Source: an uncultured Bacilli bacterium
Lineage (GTDB): Bacteria; Bacillota_I; Bacilli_A; RF39; UBA660
DNA length: 6,096 nucleotides
Direction: 5' to 3'
NCBI GenBank assembly: GCA_944350395.1
Contig: CALVPA010000039.1
Coordinates: forward strand, 1 to 6,096
Of the stretch, positions 1 through 6,096 are shown one piece after another. The notes under the pieces were generated by a model that did not search any database, was not told the origin of the DNA, and saw only the letters and a program-made list of their open reading frames with translations. Within the stretch, counting starts at the first letter, position 1. Each line of letters opens with the position of its first letter. Position numbers and translations under genes: made by a program.

Positions 1-3000
1 TGGACGTCTTCTATACTTATAAAAGGTGCTTTTGCTCTCTCTTCGGTGATCGCTTTTGCTACGTTTTCACCGAGGCCATCTAATCCTCTAAATGGGAAAA
101 TCAGGCTTTTGCCATCGTCATCGATTACGAAGTTGTGACCATCTGATTTGTTTAAGTCTATCATTTTAAATTTGAACCCACGAGAGTACATCTCCATCGC
201 TATTTGTAATTCATCTGCGAGTGCTGACTCTTTAATTCCGGCTTCAAATCCTTTTTCACTTATCTCGTCAAACTTTTTCTTTATCGCATCGTATCCAGCA
301 CACATTACTTCGATATCGAAATCGTTACATCTTACACTGTAATAAGATGCATAATAATAAATAGGTTTGTGTACTTTGAACCAAGCAATTCTAAATGCAC
401 TTATGACATATGCAGCAGCGTGTGCTTTTGGGAACATGTATTTGATTTTTCCGCAAGACTGTATATACCAAGAAGGAACATCAGCTTCTTCCATATCTTT
501 TACATATTCTTGCCAAGTATCTGGATCTTTGCTAGGTTTACCTTTACGGACAAATTCCATTATTTTAAAAGCCTTTTTAGATTCCATTCCATAATTTATG
601 AGGTTAACCATTATATCGTCACGACAACCGATTACGTCTTTAAACTCGACTGTCTTATTTACTATTAAGTCTCTTGCATTTCCTGCCCATACATCGGTTC
701 CATGAGAAAGACCTGATATTTTTATGAGTTCTGCAAAAGTCTTAGGTTTAGTTTCACCGAGCATTTTTATTACAAATTTAGTGCCAAATTCAGGTATTCC
801 GAGTGTACCTGTTTCACATTCGATCGATTCCTTAGTTACCCCTAAAATGTCTGGATTTATAAATATAGACATCGTGTCTTTATCATCTAAAGGAACCTTT
901 GTAACGTCTATGCCACTTAAATCTTTTAGCATCTTTAATACGGTTGGATCATCGTGACCTAGTATGTCTAACTTTAACACGTCCTCATCGATTGCGTGAT
1001 AATCGAAGTGAGTTGTTCTCCAAGGACTAGTCGGATCATCTGCAGGGTATTGGTAAGGTGTAAAATCGAACACATCCATATAGTTTGGAATTACAACTAT
1101 TCCTCCAGGGTGCTGTCCAGTAGTCCTCTTAACACCTGTACAACCAAGAGCTAGCCTTTCCATCTCGATACTCTTCATGTCGGTTATGCCTTTAGCTTCA
1201 CAGTAACCTTTTACAAAACCGTACGCCGTCTTATCCGCAACAGTACCTATTGTTCCCGCTCTAAAGACATTATCCACGCCGAACAATACTTTAGTGTATT
1301 CATGAGCCGACGCCTGATTATCTCCCGAAAAGTTCAAATCGATATCTGGAACTTTGTCTGCGTCAAATCCTAAGAAAGTTGCAAAAGGCATATCTTGTCC
1401 CTGCTTGTCCATTTTTTCACCGCACTTAGGACAAACTAAGTCAGGCAAGTCATATCCGCAAGAATAATCCTGAGAAAGTGATTTACCATCTATCTCAAAG
1501 ATCGTATTCTTACATTTAGGACATACATAATGTGCAGGAAGAGGATTTACTTCTGTGATACCCATCATTGTAGCTACGAATGAGGACCCGACACTTCCCC
1601 TAGAACCTACTAGATATCCTTCATCGTTAGAATGTTTAACTAACTTTTGAGCGATCAGATAAATGACGTCGAATCCACCTTTGATGATTCCTCTTAGCTC
1701 ATCTTCTATTCTAGTCTCGATGAGCTCAGGTAATGGGTCTCCATATATAGAATGAGCTTTATCATAAACCATTTGTTTTACTGTCTCACTTGAGTTTTCG
1801 ATTTTTGGAGAAAAAGGAATTCCTCCTGTATCGATTATTACTTCTACAATCTCACATTCATCCGCAATTTTCTTAGTATTAGTAATAACTATCTCTTTAG
1901 CTAAATCTTTATCTAGAAAGCTGAAATCTTCGAGCATCTCACTAGTAGTTCTAAAGTGTTGTGAAGGTATATCAGTTATCTCAGATTTTGCAAGTGGATG
2001 TCTTCCTCCACCAGGTACTTTTTGGTTAACGATAATTTCGCGACTTATTTTATCTTCTCTTCTAAAGTGGTGAACATCTCCCGTCGCAACGATGATTTTA
2101 CCACTGTTTTTAGTTGTCTCTATTATCTTTCTTATGTGATTTTGGATTTCTCCCATATTTAGAAAATCATTCGTATCTATGAGATGCTTATACACTAGAG
2201 GTGGTTGCACTTCTACATAATCGTAAAAGTTTATTATGTTAGATAGTTCTTCATCACTTTTACTCTTAGCTTCTACAAATGCTTCGCTTTCATAGCAACC
2301 ACTTCCTATTAATAAACCTTCTCTATGAGCTTCTATCTCACTTCTAAGTATTCTAGGAGTCTTCCAAAGATACTTTGTGTTAGCTAAACTTATAAGTTTA
2401 AACAAGTTTTTAAGTCCAACCTTATTTTTGACTAACAAATTTATGTGATAACTTCTACCATATTTGTATATTTCGTCTTTAGATACTAAACTATTAAAGT
2501 CTTTTATGTTTTCTATGTTTTGATTATATAGTTTTTTAATCATCTTATCTAGGATGTATGCGGTACCTTCGGCATCGTAATCTGCTCTATGGTGAGCATC
2601 TTCATCCCATTCGATATTGTATCTCTTTACTAATGCACTCAAACTGTGTCTACTAAATCCATTGTCGAGAGCTCTCGATAACTCGAGTGTATCGATTACA
2701 CAGTTAGTAAATTTCCCTAGTCCATACTTTTTGTAGGCCATCTCTAAAAATGAAGTATCAAATTTTGCATTGTGGGCTACCATCGGATAATCTTTAAAGA
2801 ACTCAATGAATCTCTTTACGACATTTTCTTCAGTATCTTTATCTTTTAACATTTCATCTGTAATATTAGTAAGTTCTGTGATTTTAGATGGAAGTGGTCT
2901 ACCCGGATTTATGAGTTCATCGAATCTATCTATGATGTTACCTTCCTTGATTAAAACGGCACCGATTTCTATTATGGAGTCTTCTCCACCAGCGTTAAAA

Positions 3001-4874
3001 CCGGTAGTTTCAAAGTCGAATACGCAGTAAGTAGCATCCATGCTTGGCATATCGACTGGTCTTTTGACTATATTAATAGAGTCCTCAATCATCGTTAATT
3101 CTGCACCATATATGACTTTAAATTTGTCCTCTTCGTTTTCTATTCCCTTATTAAACGCTTTTACTTTATGGAATGCATCTGGGAAAGATTGAACGCCATT
3201 GTGATCCGTTATAGCGACAGCTTTATAGCCCATATCGTGGATTTCATCTAAAAACTTATTAACGTCTAAGACACTATCCATTTGGCTCATCATAGTGTGG
3301 GTGTGTAACTCTACTCTCTTTTCTTCACAAGAATCCACTAGTTTAACTTCTTTACTAGGAATTAAAACTATATTCCTAGCGTTCATTACTAAATCTTTAG
3401 CATATTCGTCATATTTGATAGCGCCTTCGATTTTAATCCATTTTCCAGATTTTAACTCTTTAGAATACGCTTTAAATTCATCGCTATTCTTAGTAAATAT
3501 TTTAGCTAAAAACGAATTAGTCTTATCTGTAAGTTTAAGTGTGATTATCTTAAAGTTATTTTTACTAGATTCGAATAAGTCGACACCAAATATTTGGCAC
3601 TCGAATATGACCGAGTTAATAGGTGATATTACATTGACCATTTGAGAAGAAACGCCGTCAATTTCATCACCCATAACTATCTTATTACCATCTTTATCGG
3701 TTTTATCTATTACCACAGTTTTTTTAGGTACTTCTACTTTTACTTTAGGTTCAGTATTTTCAAAAGAATCGGGTAATGCTACATCCAGCATGCTTGCATC
3801 CTCATAAGGAACGTCATCATTATCGAATGCGAAGAATCCACCATCGCCGTAATAATCGGGCTCTTCATCTGGAATATATTCAGGAATGTAACCGTAATCT
3901 ACGGGCTCTGGTTCAACGCTAATGCTAGGTTTCTTAAATTCTTTTTCATCGCATTCCATTATGCTTCTAATTGTGAGTACTAATGAATGCATATAGGAAT
4001 CCATCTGTACACTGCCTCTAAATTTATACCAGTTGCCCTTTTTCAAATTTTTAAGTAAAAGTTGATAAACATTTGGATCTGTAGTGAACAGTTTACAAGT
4101 AAAAGGCGTCTCGCCGTCATTTACTTTAATCGTAAAAATCTTATATTCTGTTCTACTCGATTCTATCGCTTTTATATCGGTAATATATGCACAGATGTTT
4201 ATTCCTCTTTTTTCCTCTTTTATATCTTTAATAGGAGTTATCTTAGCATCGTTAAAAGGAATTCCAAATAGTGCGGGAGTCTTAATCTCTAATACGGGAC
4301 TTTTTTTCTTCTCTTCATAGGCAACAGTAGGTTCTTTCGCAATTTTTTCAAAGCCAGACTTAACTTTCTCTATCTCTGCTTTAACTTTATTTCTCTTAGA
4401 TTCATTTACATATGTAGAGACGCTAAAACCAGTTAAACCCATCTTATCTAGCCATTCTACTATTTTTGTTTTTTTGGAAGTTATTAAATTCTTTTCGACA
4501 CTATTCGTAACTTCTATCTTTATCTCTTTATCTTTAACTAAAAGATCGTTGCCCTTAATACTTTTTAATGATGGGCTTTTAGTGCTAAGTTCATTTAGGT
4601 AGTATTTTAAATAAGACAAGACATCTTGATCGTTATAAATATCATTTTTAATTACGAAATCTATTTTCTTTATATCGTCAAATCCGCATTTCGACATTGC
4701 TTTTAGTTTCATAATCGCATCTACGTCGATAGGAGTTTTATTCTTCATGTAAATAGTCCATGTCTTATCTAACTTATGGACTACTACCTTTTCTACTTCA
4801 GTATCTGTAAATGGAGAAGTTTCAGTGAAATTTATTTTTTTAAAGAACCTATCTAATGCCCCTGCCATATTCAT
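1..4874 (-). CDS. polC: DNA polymerase III alpha subunit, PolC type (3' end cut off by the window edge)
   Basis: PolC is the Gram-positive replicative polymerase: it extends DNA from dNTPs at the fork and proofreads with a built-in 3'-5' exonuclease. I read one open frame of 1624 codons with no stop. Numbering from the ATG at 4874: N-terminal domains I/II (about 1-165), a helical charged stretch (about 157-182), OB module 1 (203-308), acidic linker (309-400), OB module 2 (401-505), then a PHP domain split by the exonuclease. PHP metal-ligand candidates are H524, H526 (LHTHT), D557, H558, E592, C860, D933 and H935. The exonuclease has DFETTG (D620, E622), D706 and HRADYD (H762, D767), a complete DEDDh set. 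A CxxC pair (C1118/C1121, C1148/C1151) forms the PolC zinc finger. The polymerase aspartates are D1177 and D1179 (PDIDLNF) and D1303 (KLDILG). A helix-hairpin-helix (GLDGLGENVAKAI) lies near the edge. The C-terminal clamp-binding tail lies outside the window. PolC is normally about 1440 residues; the excess is the doubled OB module. Start choice: in-frame ATGs lie at 4892, 4886, 4874 and 4868; the purine-rich GGAAGTGA at 4876-4883 favours 4874 or 4868. Identity is very secure; the exact start is not. Confidence 0.97.
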   Translation of the reverse strand, partial: MNMAGALDRFFKKINFTETSPFTDTEVEKVVVHKLDKTWTIYMKNKTPIDVDAIMKLKAMSKCGFDDIKKIDFVIKNDIYNDQDVLSYLKYYLNELSTKSPSLKSIKGNDLLVKDKEIKIEVTNSVEKNLITSKKTKIVEWLDKMGLTGFSVSTYVNESKRNKVKAEIEKVKSGFEKIAKEPTVAYEEKKKSPVLEIKTPALFGIPFNDAKITPIKDIKEEKRGINICAYITDIKAIESSRTEYKIFTIKVNDGETPFTCKLFTTDPNVYQLLLKNLKKGNWYKFRGSVQMDSYMHSLVLTIRSIMECDEKEFKKPSISVEPEPVDYGYIPEYIPDEEPDYYGDGGFFAFDNDDVPYEDASMLDVALPDSFENTEPKVKVEVPKKTVVIDKTDKDGNKIVMGDEIDGVSSQMVNVISPINSVIFECQIFGVDLFESSKNNFKIITLKLTDKTNSFLAKIFTKNSDEFKAYSKELKSGKWIKIEGAIKYDEYAKDLVMNARNIVLIPSKEVKLVDSCEEKRVELHTHTMMSQMDSVLDVNKFLDEIHDMGYKAVAITDHNGVQSFPDAFHKVKAFNKGIENEEDKFKVIYGAELTMIEDSINIVKRPVDMPSMDATYCVFDFETTGFNAGGEDSIIEIGAVLIKEGNIIDRFDELINPGRPLPSKITELTNITDEMLKDKDTEENVVKRFIEFFKDYPMVAHNAKFDTSFLEMAYKKYGLGKFTNCVIDTLELSRALDNGFSRHSLSALVKRYNIEWDEDAHHRADYDAEGTAYILDKMIKKLYNQNIENIKDFNSLVSKDEIYKYGRSYHINLLVKNKVGLKNLFKLISLANTKYLWKTPRILRSEIEAHREGLLIGSGCYESEAFVEAKSKSDEELSNIINFYDYVEVQPPLVYKHLIDTNDFLNMGEIQNHIRKIIETTKNSGKIIVATGDVHHFRREDKISREIIVNQKVPGGGRHPLAKSEITDIPSQHFRTTSEMLEDFSFLDKDLAKEIVITNTKKIADECEIVEVIIDTGGIPFSPKIENSSETVKQMVYDKAHSIYGDPLPELIETRIEDELRGIIKGGFDVIYLIAQKLVKHSNDEGYLVGSRGSVGSSFVATMMGITEVNPLPAHYVCPKCKNTIFEIDGKSLSQDYSCGYDLPDLVCPKCGEKMDKQGQDMPFATFLGFDADKVPDIDLNFSGDNQASAHEYTKVLFGVDNVFRAGTIGTVADKTAYGFVKGYCEAKGITDMKSIEMERLALGCTGVKRTTGQHPGGIVVIPNYMDVFDFTPYQYPADDPTSPWRTTHFDYHAIDEDVLKLDILGHDDPTVLKMLKDLSGIDVTKVPLDDKDTMSIFINPDILGVTKESIECETGTLGIPEFGTKFVIKMLGETKPKTFAELIKISGLSHGTDVWAGNARDLIVNKTVEFKDVIGCRDDIMVNLINYGMESKKAFKIMEFVRKGKPSKDPDTWQEYVKDMEEADVPSWYIQSCGKIKYMFPKAHAAAYVISAFRIAWFKVHKPIYYYASYYSVRCNDFDIEVMCAGYDAIKKKFDEISEKGFEAGIKESALADELQIAMEMYSRGFKFKMIDLNKSDGHNFVIDDDGKSLIFPFRGLDGLGENVAKAITEERAKAPFISIEDV
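3360..3674 (-). repeat. PolC OB-fold module, copy 2 (residues about 401-505)
   Basis: This is the second OB module, joined directly to the PHP domain (RVELHTHT) as the single OB fold is in ordinary PolC. It starts with a pre-OB stretch (MGDEIDG) matching that of copy 1, at a distance of 198 residues. The OB core (422-503) aligns with copy 1 (225-306) without gaps, with 26 identical positions out of 82 by hand count. Shared landmarks are ESS, the K-I-x-T-x-K strand, K-x-F-T, L-K-x-G-x-W-x-K, the following Gly, D-x-Y and L-V. This copy has TDKTNS, close to the TDYTNS I recall from B. subtilis PolC, but EGAIK where copy 1 has RGSVQ. The two copies differ throughout, so the duplication is old and not an assembly error. 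Confidence 0.82.
3675..3950 (-). other. Acidic, probably disordered linker between the two PolC OB modules (residues 309-400)
   Basis: This segment of polC has low complexity and is rich in Asp, Glu, Pro, Tyr and Gly. Residues 316-376 contain no Lys or Arg (61 in a row), while residues 321-375 hold 18 Asp/Glu by hand count. The short motif YIPEYIP and a DNDDVPY stretch (351-357) stand out. After residue 377 the composition turns mixed, with Lys-rich segments (KVKVEVPKK) that lead into copy 2. No known domain is recognisable. The composition points to a flexible tether, possibly a protein-binding tail or an electrostatic mimic of DNA; those roles are inference. Confidence 0.75.
3951..4268 (-). 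repeat. PolC OB-fold module, copy 1 (residues about 203-308)
   Basis: This is the first of two related modules within polC. It opens with a short pre-OB stretch (FGIPFND) that resembles the segment before the single OB fold of ordinary PolC, followed by a beta-rich OB fold of about 82 residues (225-306). The hallmark strands are YKIFTIKVND, CKLFT, KKGNWYKFRGSVQ with W282 and G287, and SLVLTIRSI. In PolC the OB fold is thought to bind the single-stranded template ahead of the active site. This copy keeps the RGSVQ stretch that I recall from Bacillus subtilis PolC and sits where the OB fold normally follows domain II. It lies directly before the acidic linker. That it is an OB fold is a strong inference from family resemblance and from its similarity to copy 2; that it binds DNA is not shown. 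Confidence 0.8.
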
Positions 4875-4875
4875 T

Positions 4876-4884
4876 TCACTTCCC
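4876..4884 (-). promoter_or_regulatory. Candidate polC Shine-Dalgarno sequence (GGGAAGTGA)
   Basis: On the minus strand GGAAGTGA differs from GGAGGTGA, the anti-Shine-Dalgarno complement, at one base. The GGAAG core ends 4 bases before the ATG at 4874 and 10 bases before the ATG at 4868. The short spacing equals that of the rseP site in this window, which tips the choice to 4874. The two ATGs further upstream (4892, 4886) have no comparable site, and 4886 is almost touching a GGGA. Confidence 0.5.
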
Positions 4885-4895
4885 ATTCCCATTTT

Positions 4896-4909
4896 TTAAC
4901 ACAAGTTAA
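4896..4909. repeat. Small inverted repeat at the predicted polC transcription start
   Basis: TTAAC and GTTAA form a perfect 5-base inverted repeat with a 4-base spacer (ACAA). It covers the predicted start point and touches the last base of the -10 element, which is a possible operator position. It is short and AT-rich, so chance is a serious alternative. Confidence 0.25.
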
Positions 4910-4917
4910 TTGTAACA
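4909..4917 (-). promoter_or_regulatory. Candidate polC promoter, extended -10 (TGTTACAAT)
   Basis: Read on the minus strand, TGT-TACAAT is an extended -10 element (TGn followed by a hexamer one base away from TATAAT). It lies between the rseP terminator and polC. The -35 region is poor: with a 17-base spacer it is TTCCCT at 4932-4937, matching TTGACA at three positions, which is tolerable for an extended -10 promoter. Transcription would begin near 4902, leaving about 28 bases of leader before the ATG at 4874 but only about 10 before the ATG at 4892. This is a prediction from pattern only. Confidence 0.45.
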
Positions 4918-4985
4918 AACTTTATGTTAAAAGGGAATACAAATTTACAACTTTTGACTAAATTTTTTCTAGCGTTAAATGCCAT

Positions 4986-5012
4986 AAAAAAAATCCACAA
5001 AAAGTGGATTTT
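4986..5012 (-). terminator. Rho-independent terminator after rseP
   Basis: Read on the minus strand, AAAATCCAC, a TTTTT loop and GTGGATTTT form a perfect 9-base-pair stem, and the run of eight T at its 3' side supplies the U-tract. It begins 6 bases after the rseP stop codon (5019-5021). The stem has only three G-C pairs, so termination may be partial and some readthrough into polC is possible. The plus-strand reading has only four T after the stem and no gene converging on it. Confidence 0.85.
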
Positions 5013-5018
5013 GACCGT

Positions 5019-6086
5019 TTATCCTATTAAATTAAACACATCTTTTACAGATATAACTATCATTAGAAGCATGAGAAGAACGAATCCGATTAAATTTATA
5101 CCGTTTTCTATCTTAGGATTCATTTTCTTCTTTCTAATCGCTTCGATTATCAAGAAAAGTACCCTTCCACCGTCGAATGCTGGGAACGGTAAAATATTTA
5201 TAAATCCTAAATTTATACTCAAGTACGCAGTCAAATATAATACTGATTCCGCGCTGTTTTTAGCAGCTTCTCCTACTATAGAGTAGACACCTATTGGACC
5301 AGATAACGAACTAAGTGGTAGTTTTCCAATTATTAAATTACCTACTATAGACCACATAGAACTGATTATAGAACCTGTCTTCGTAAATGCATATTTCAAT
5401 GCACTCCATAAGCCGTTTTTCCTAGTAGTATCTTGTCCTATACCGAATACTTTTGTCTCGCTGCCATCTTCATTTTCTACTATAGTTGGAGTTACTTCGT
5501 ATTCTTTTATCGATCCATCTTCTTTTTCTACTTTAAATGTATATACATCGCTATCCTGTTTAAGATTTAAGATTATCGTAATCTTATCCCAAGTTTTAGC
5601 GCTTTTACCATTAATCTCTAGAATTTTGTCACCCACTTCGATACCTGCTTCGCTAACTGGATAACCTTCTGGAGCCATACCGACAATACTTTCTTGTTCT
5701 GTAGCACCCCATATCAGTGCCGAAATGAATAAAATTATGAAGCCCGTGATGAAATTCATAACTACACCGGCAATTAAGATTACGCATCTTTGCCATATCT
5801 TTTTATTGCACATGTAGTCATCTTTTTTAAGTTTGACGTCTCCTCCATCGTCTTCGTCTATTTCACCTGCAATCGCACAATAACCACCTATTGGAAATAG
5901 TCTGAGCGAATATAATGTCGGATCATTTTTTTCTTTTTTTCTTCTAAATCCAAACAACTTTGGACCCATGCCTAGGGCAAATTCGTATACATAACAGCCA
6001 TTCTTTTTGGCAGTAATGAAATGTCCCAGTTCGTGGACAAATATTAAAAATCCTAAAATTAAAATAAGTAATATTAGTGCTAACAT
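5019..6086 (-). CDS. rseP: RseP/RasP-family site-2 zinc metalloprotease
   Basis: This is an intramembrane protease of 355 residues. In Bacillota, homologues (RasP/YluC) cut membrane-spanning substrates such as anti-sigma factor RsiW after a first cut outside the membrane, and also clear signal-peptide remnants. The zinc site is HELGH (18-22) in the first membrane segment (about 2-24), paired with the distal aspartate in FPAFDGG (D305). The conserved GGYCAIAGE loop follows at 67-75, a second membrane segment lies at about 101-126, and a PDZ domain spans about 135-215 (GYPVSEAGIEVGDKILEING). SGPIGV (262-267) and two C-terminal hydrophobic segments (about 283-303 and 330-347) complete the fold. 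All catalytic residues are present. It is shorter than the roughly 420 residues of B. subtilis RasP but within the range of the family. The start is supported by GAGGAG four bases upstream. The gene lies immediately before polC, as is common in the phylum except that the usual intervening gene is absent. Its promoter and upstream neighbour lie outside the window. Confidence 0.96.
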   Translation of the reverse strand: MLALILLILILGFLIFVHELGHFITAKKNGCYVYEFALGMGPKLFGFRRKKEKNDPTLYSLRLFPIGGYCAIAGEIDEDDGGDVKLKKDDYMCNKKIWQRCVILIAGVVMNFITGFIILFISALIWGATEQESIVGMAPEGYPVSEAGIEVGDKILEINGKSAKTWDKITIILNLKQDSDVYTFKVEKEDGSIKEYEVTPTIVENEDGSETKVFGIGQDTTRKNGLWSALKYAFTKTGSIISSMWSIVGNLIIGKLPLSSLSGPIGVYSIVGEAAKNSAESVLYLTAYLSINLGFINILPFPAFDGGRVLFLIIEAIRKKKMNPKIENGINLIGFVLLMLLMIVISVKDVFNLIG

Positions 6087-6090
6087 AGTT

Positions 6091-6096
6091 CTCCTC
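6091..6096 (-). promoter_or_regulatory. rseP Shine-Dalgarno sequence (GAGGAG)
   Basis: The minus strand reads GAGGAG, then AACT, then the rseP ATG. This is a strong ribosome binding site with a short 4-base gap, and it fixes the rseP start at 6086. It sits at the very edge of the window, so it is not visible whether an upstream gene (dxr in many relatives) is co-transcribed. Confidence 0.8.

Noticed and set aside
3360..4268. The doubled OB module as an assembly or sequencing artefact
   Set aside because: The copies share only about a third of their residues, the DNA differs throughout, the separating linker is unique, and the frame is unbroken across both.
148..4320. Plus-strand reading frames of about 64-116 codons across the polC region (for example 148-342, 369-668, 3295-3645)
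   Set aside because: They are antisense to a continuous, strongly conserved polC frame, overlap one another in different frames, have no recognisable domains, and their sequences read as complements of polymerase codons.
1..4874. DnaE-type rather than PolC-type polymerase
   Set aside because: The exonuclease inserted in the PHP domain, the CxxC zinc finger, the N-terminal OB position and the order of polymerase motifs are those of PolC; DnaE carries its OB fold at the C-terminus and lacks the inserted exonuclease.
4986..5012. The hairpin as a bidirectional terminator
   Set aside because: On the plus strand only four T follow the stem and no plus-strand gene ends here, so only the minus-strand function is supported.
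4924..5286. Plus-strand frame of 120 codons spanning the intergenic gap and the 3' end of rseP
   Set aside because: Most of it is antisense to rseP, it crosses the terminator hairpin, and it lacks a clear ribosome binding site. No family resemblance is seen.
6080..6096. An upstream gene ending in a TAG that overlaps the rseP start (minus strand 6080-6082)
   Set aside because: One frame does read through to this TAG, but only four codons are visible, which is too little to support a gene.

Overview
The window comes from an AT-rich member of the Bacillota (Firmicutes). The main evidence is a PolC-type replicative DNA polymerase, the form found in low-GC Gram-positive bacteria and their relatives (Bacilli, Clostridia, Mollicutes-like lineages), next to an rseP/rasP site-2 protease gene. 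The rseP-polC neighbourhood is conserved in this phylum. I cannot place the organism below phylum; the sequence looks more like an uncultured gut-type Bacilli or Clostridia than a well-studied model species.

Layout: both genes are on the minus strand, so transcription runs from high to low coordinates. rseP is complete (5019-6086), with a Shine-Dalgarno sequence at the right edge (6091-6096) and a rho-independent terminator right after its stop codon (4986-5012). About 110 bases follow that hold a candidate extended -10 promoter and a small inverted repeat. polC then fills the rest of the window, from about 4874 to base 1, where it runs off the edge with roughly the last 40 residues missing. 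Nothing else of substance was found. The plus-strand reading frames are antisense shadows.

Function: PolC is the main replicative polymerase with its own proofreading exonuclease. RseP is the membrane metalloprotease of regulated intramembrane proteolysis. They share a neighbourhood, not a pathway, and here a terminator and a likely promoter suggest that polC is at least partly transcribed on its own.

The most unusual point is inside PolC. The protein has at least 1624 residues before the edge, against about 1440 in the familiar form. Nearly all the excess is explained by a second copy of the OB-fold module before the PHP domain (residues about 203-308 and 401-505). The copies align over 82 positions without gaps with 26 identities by hand count. 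A strongly acidic linker separates them: 61 consecutive residues without Lys or Arg, carrying a short stretch like an SSB tail. I see no CRISPR array, mobile element, RNA gene or new multi-gene system.
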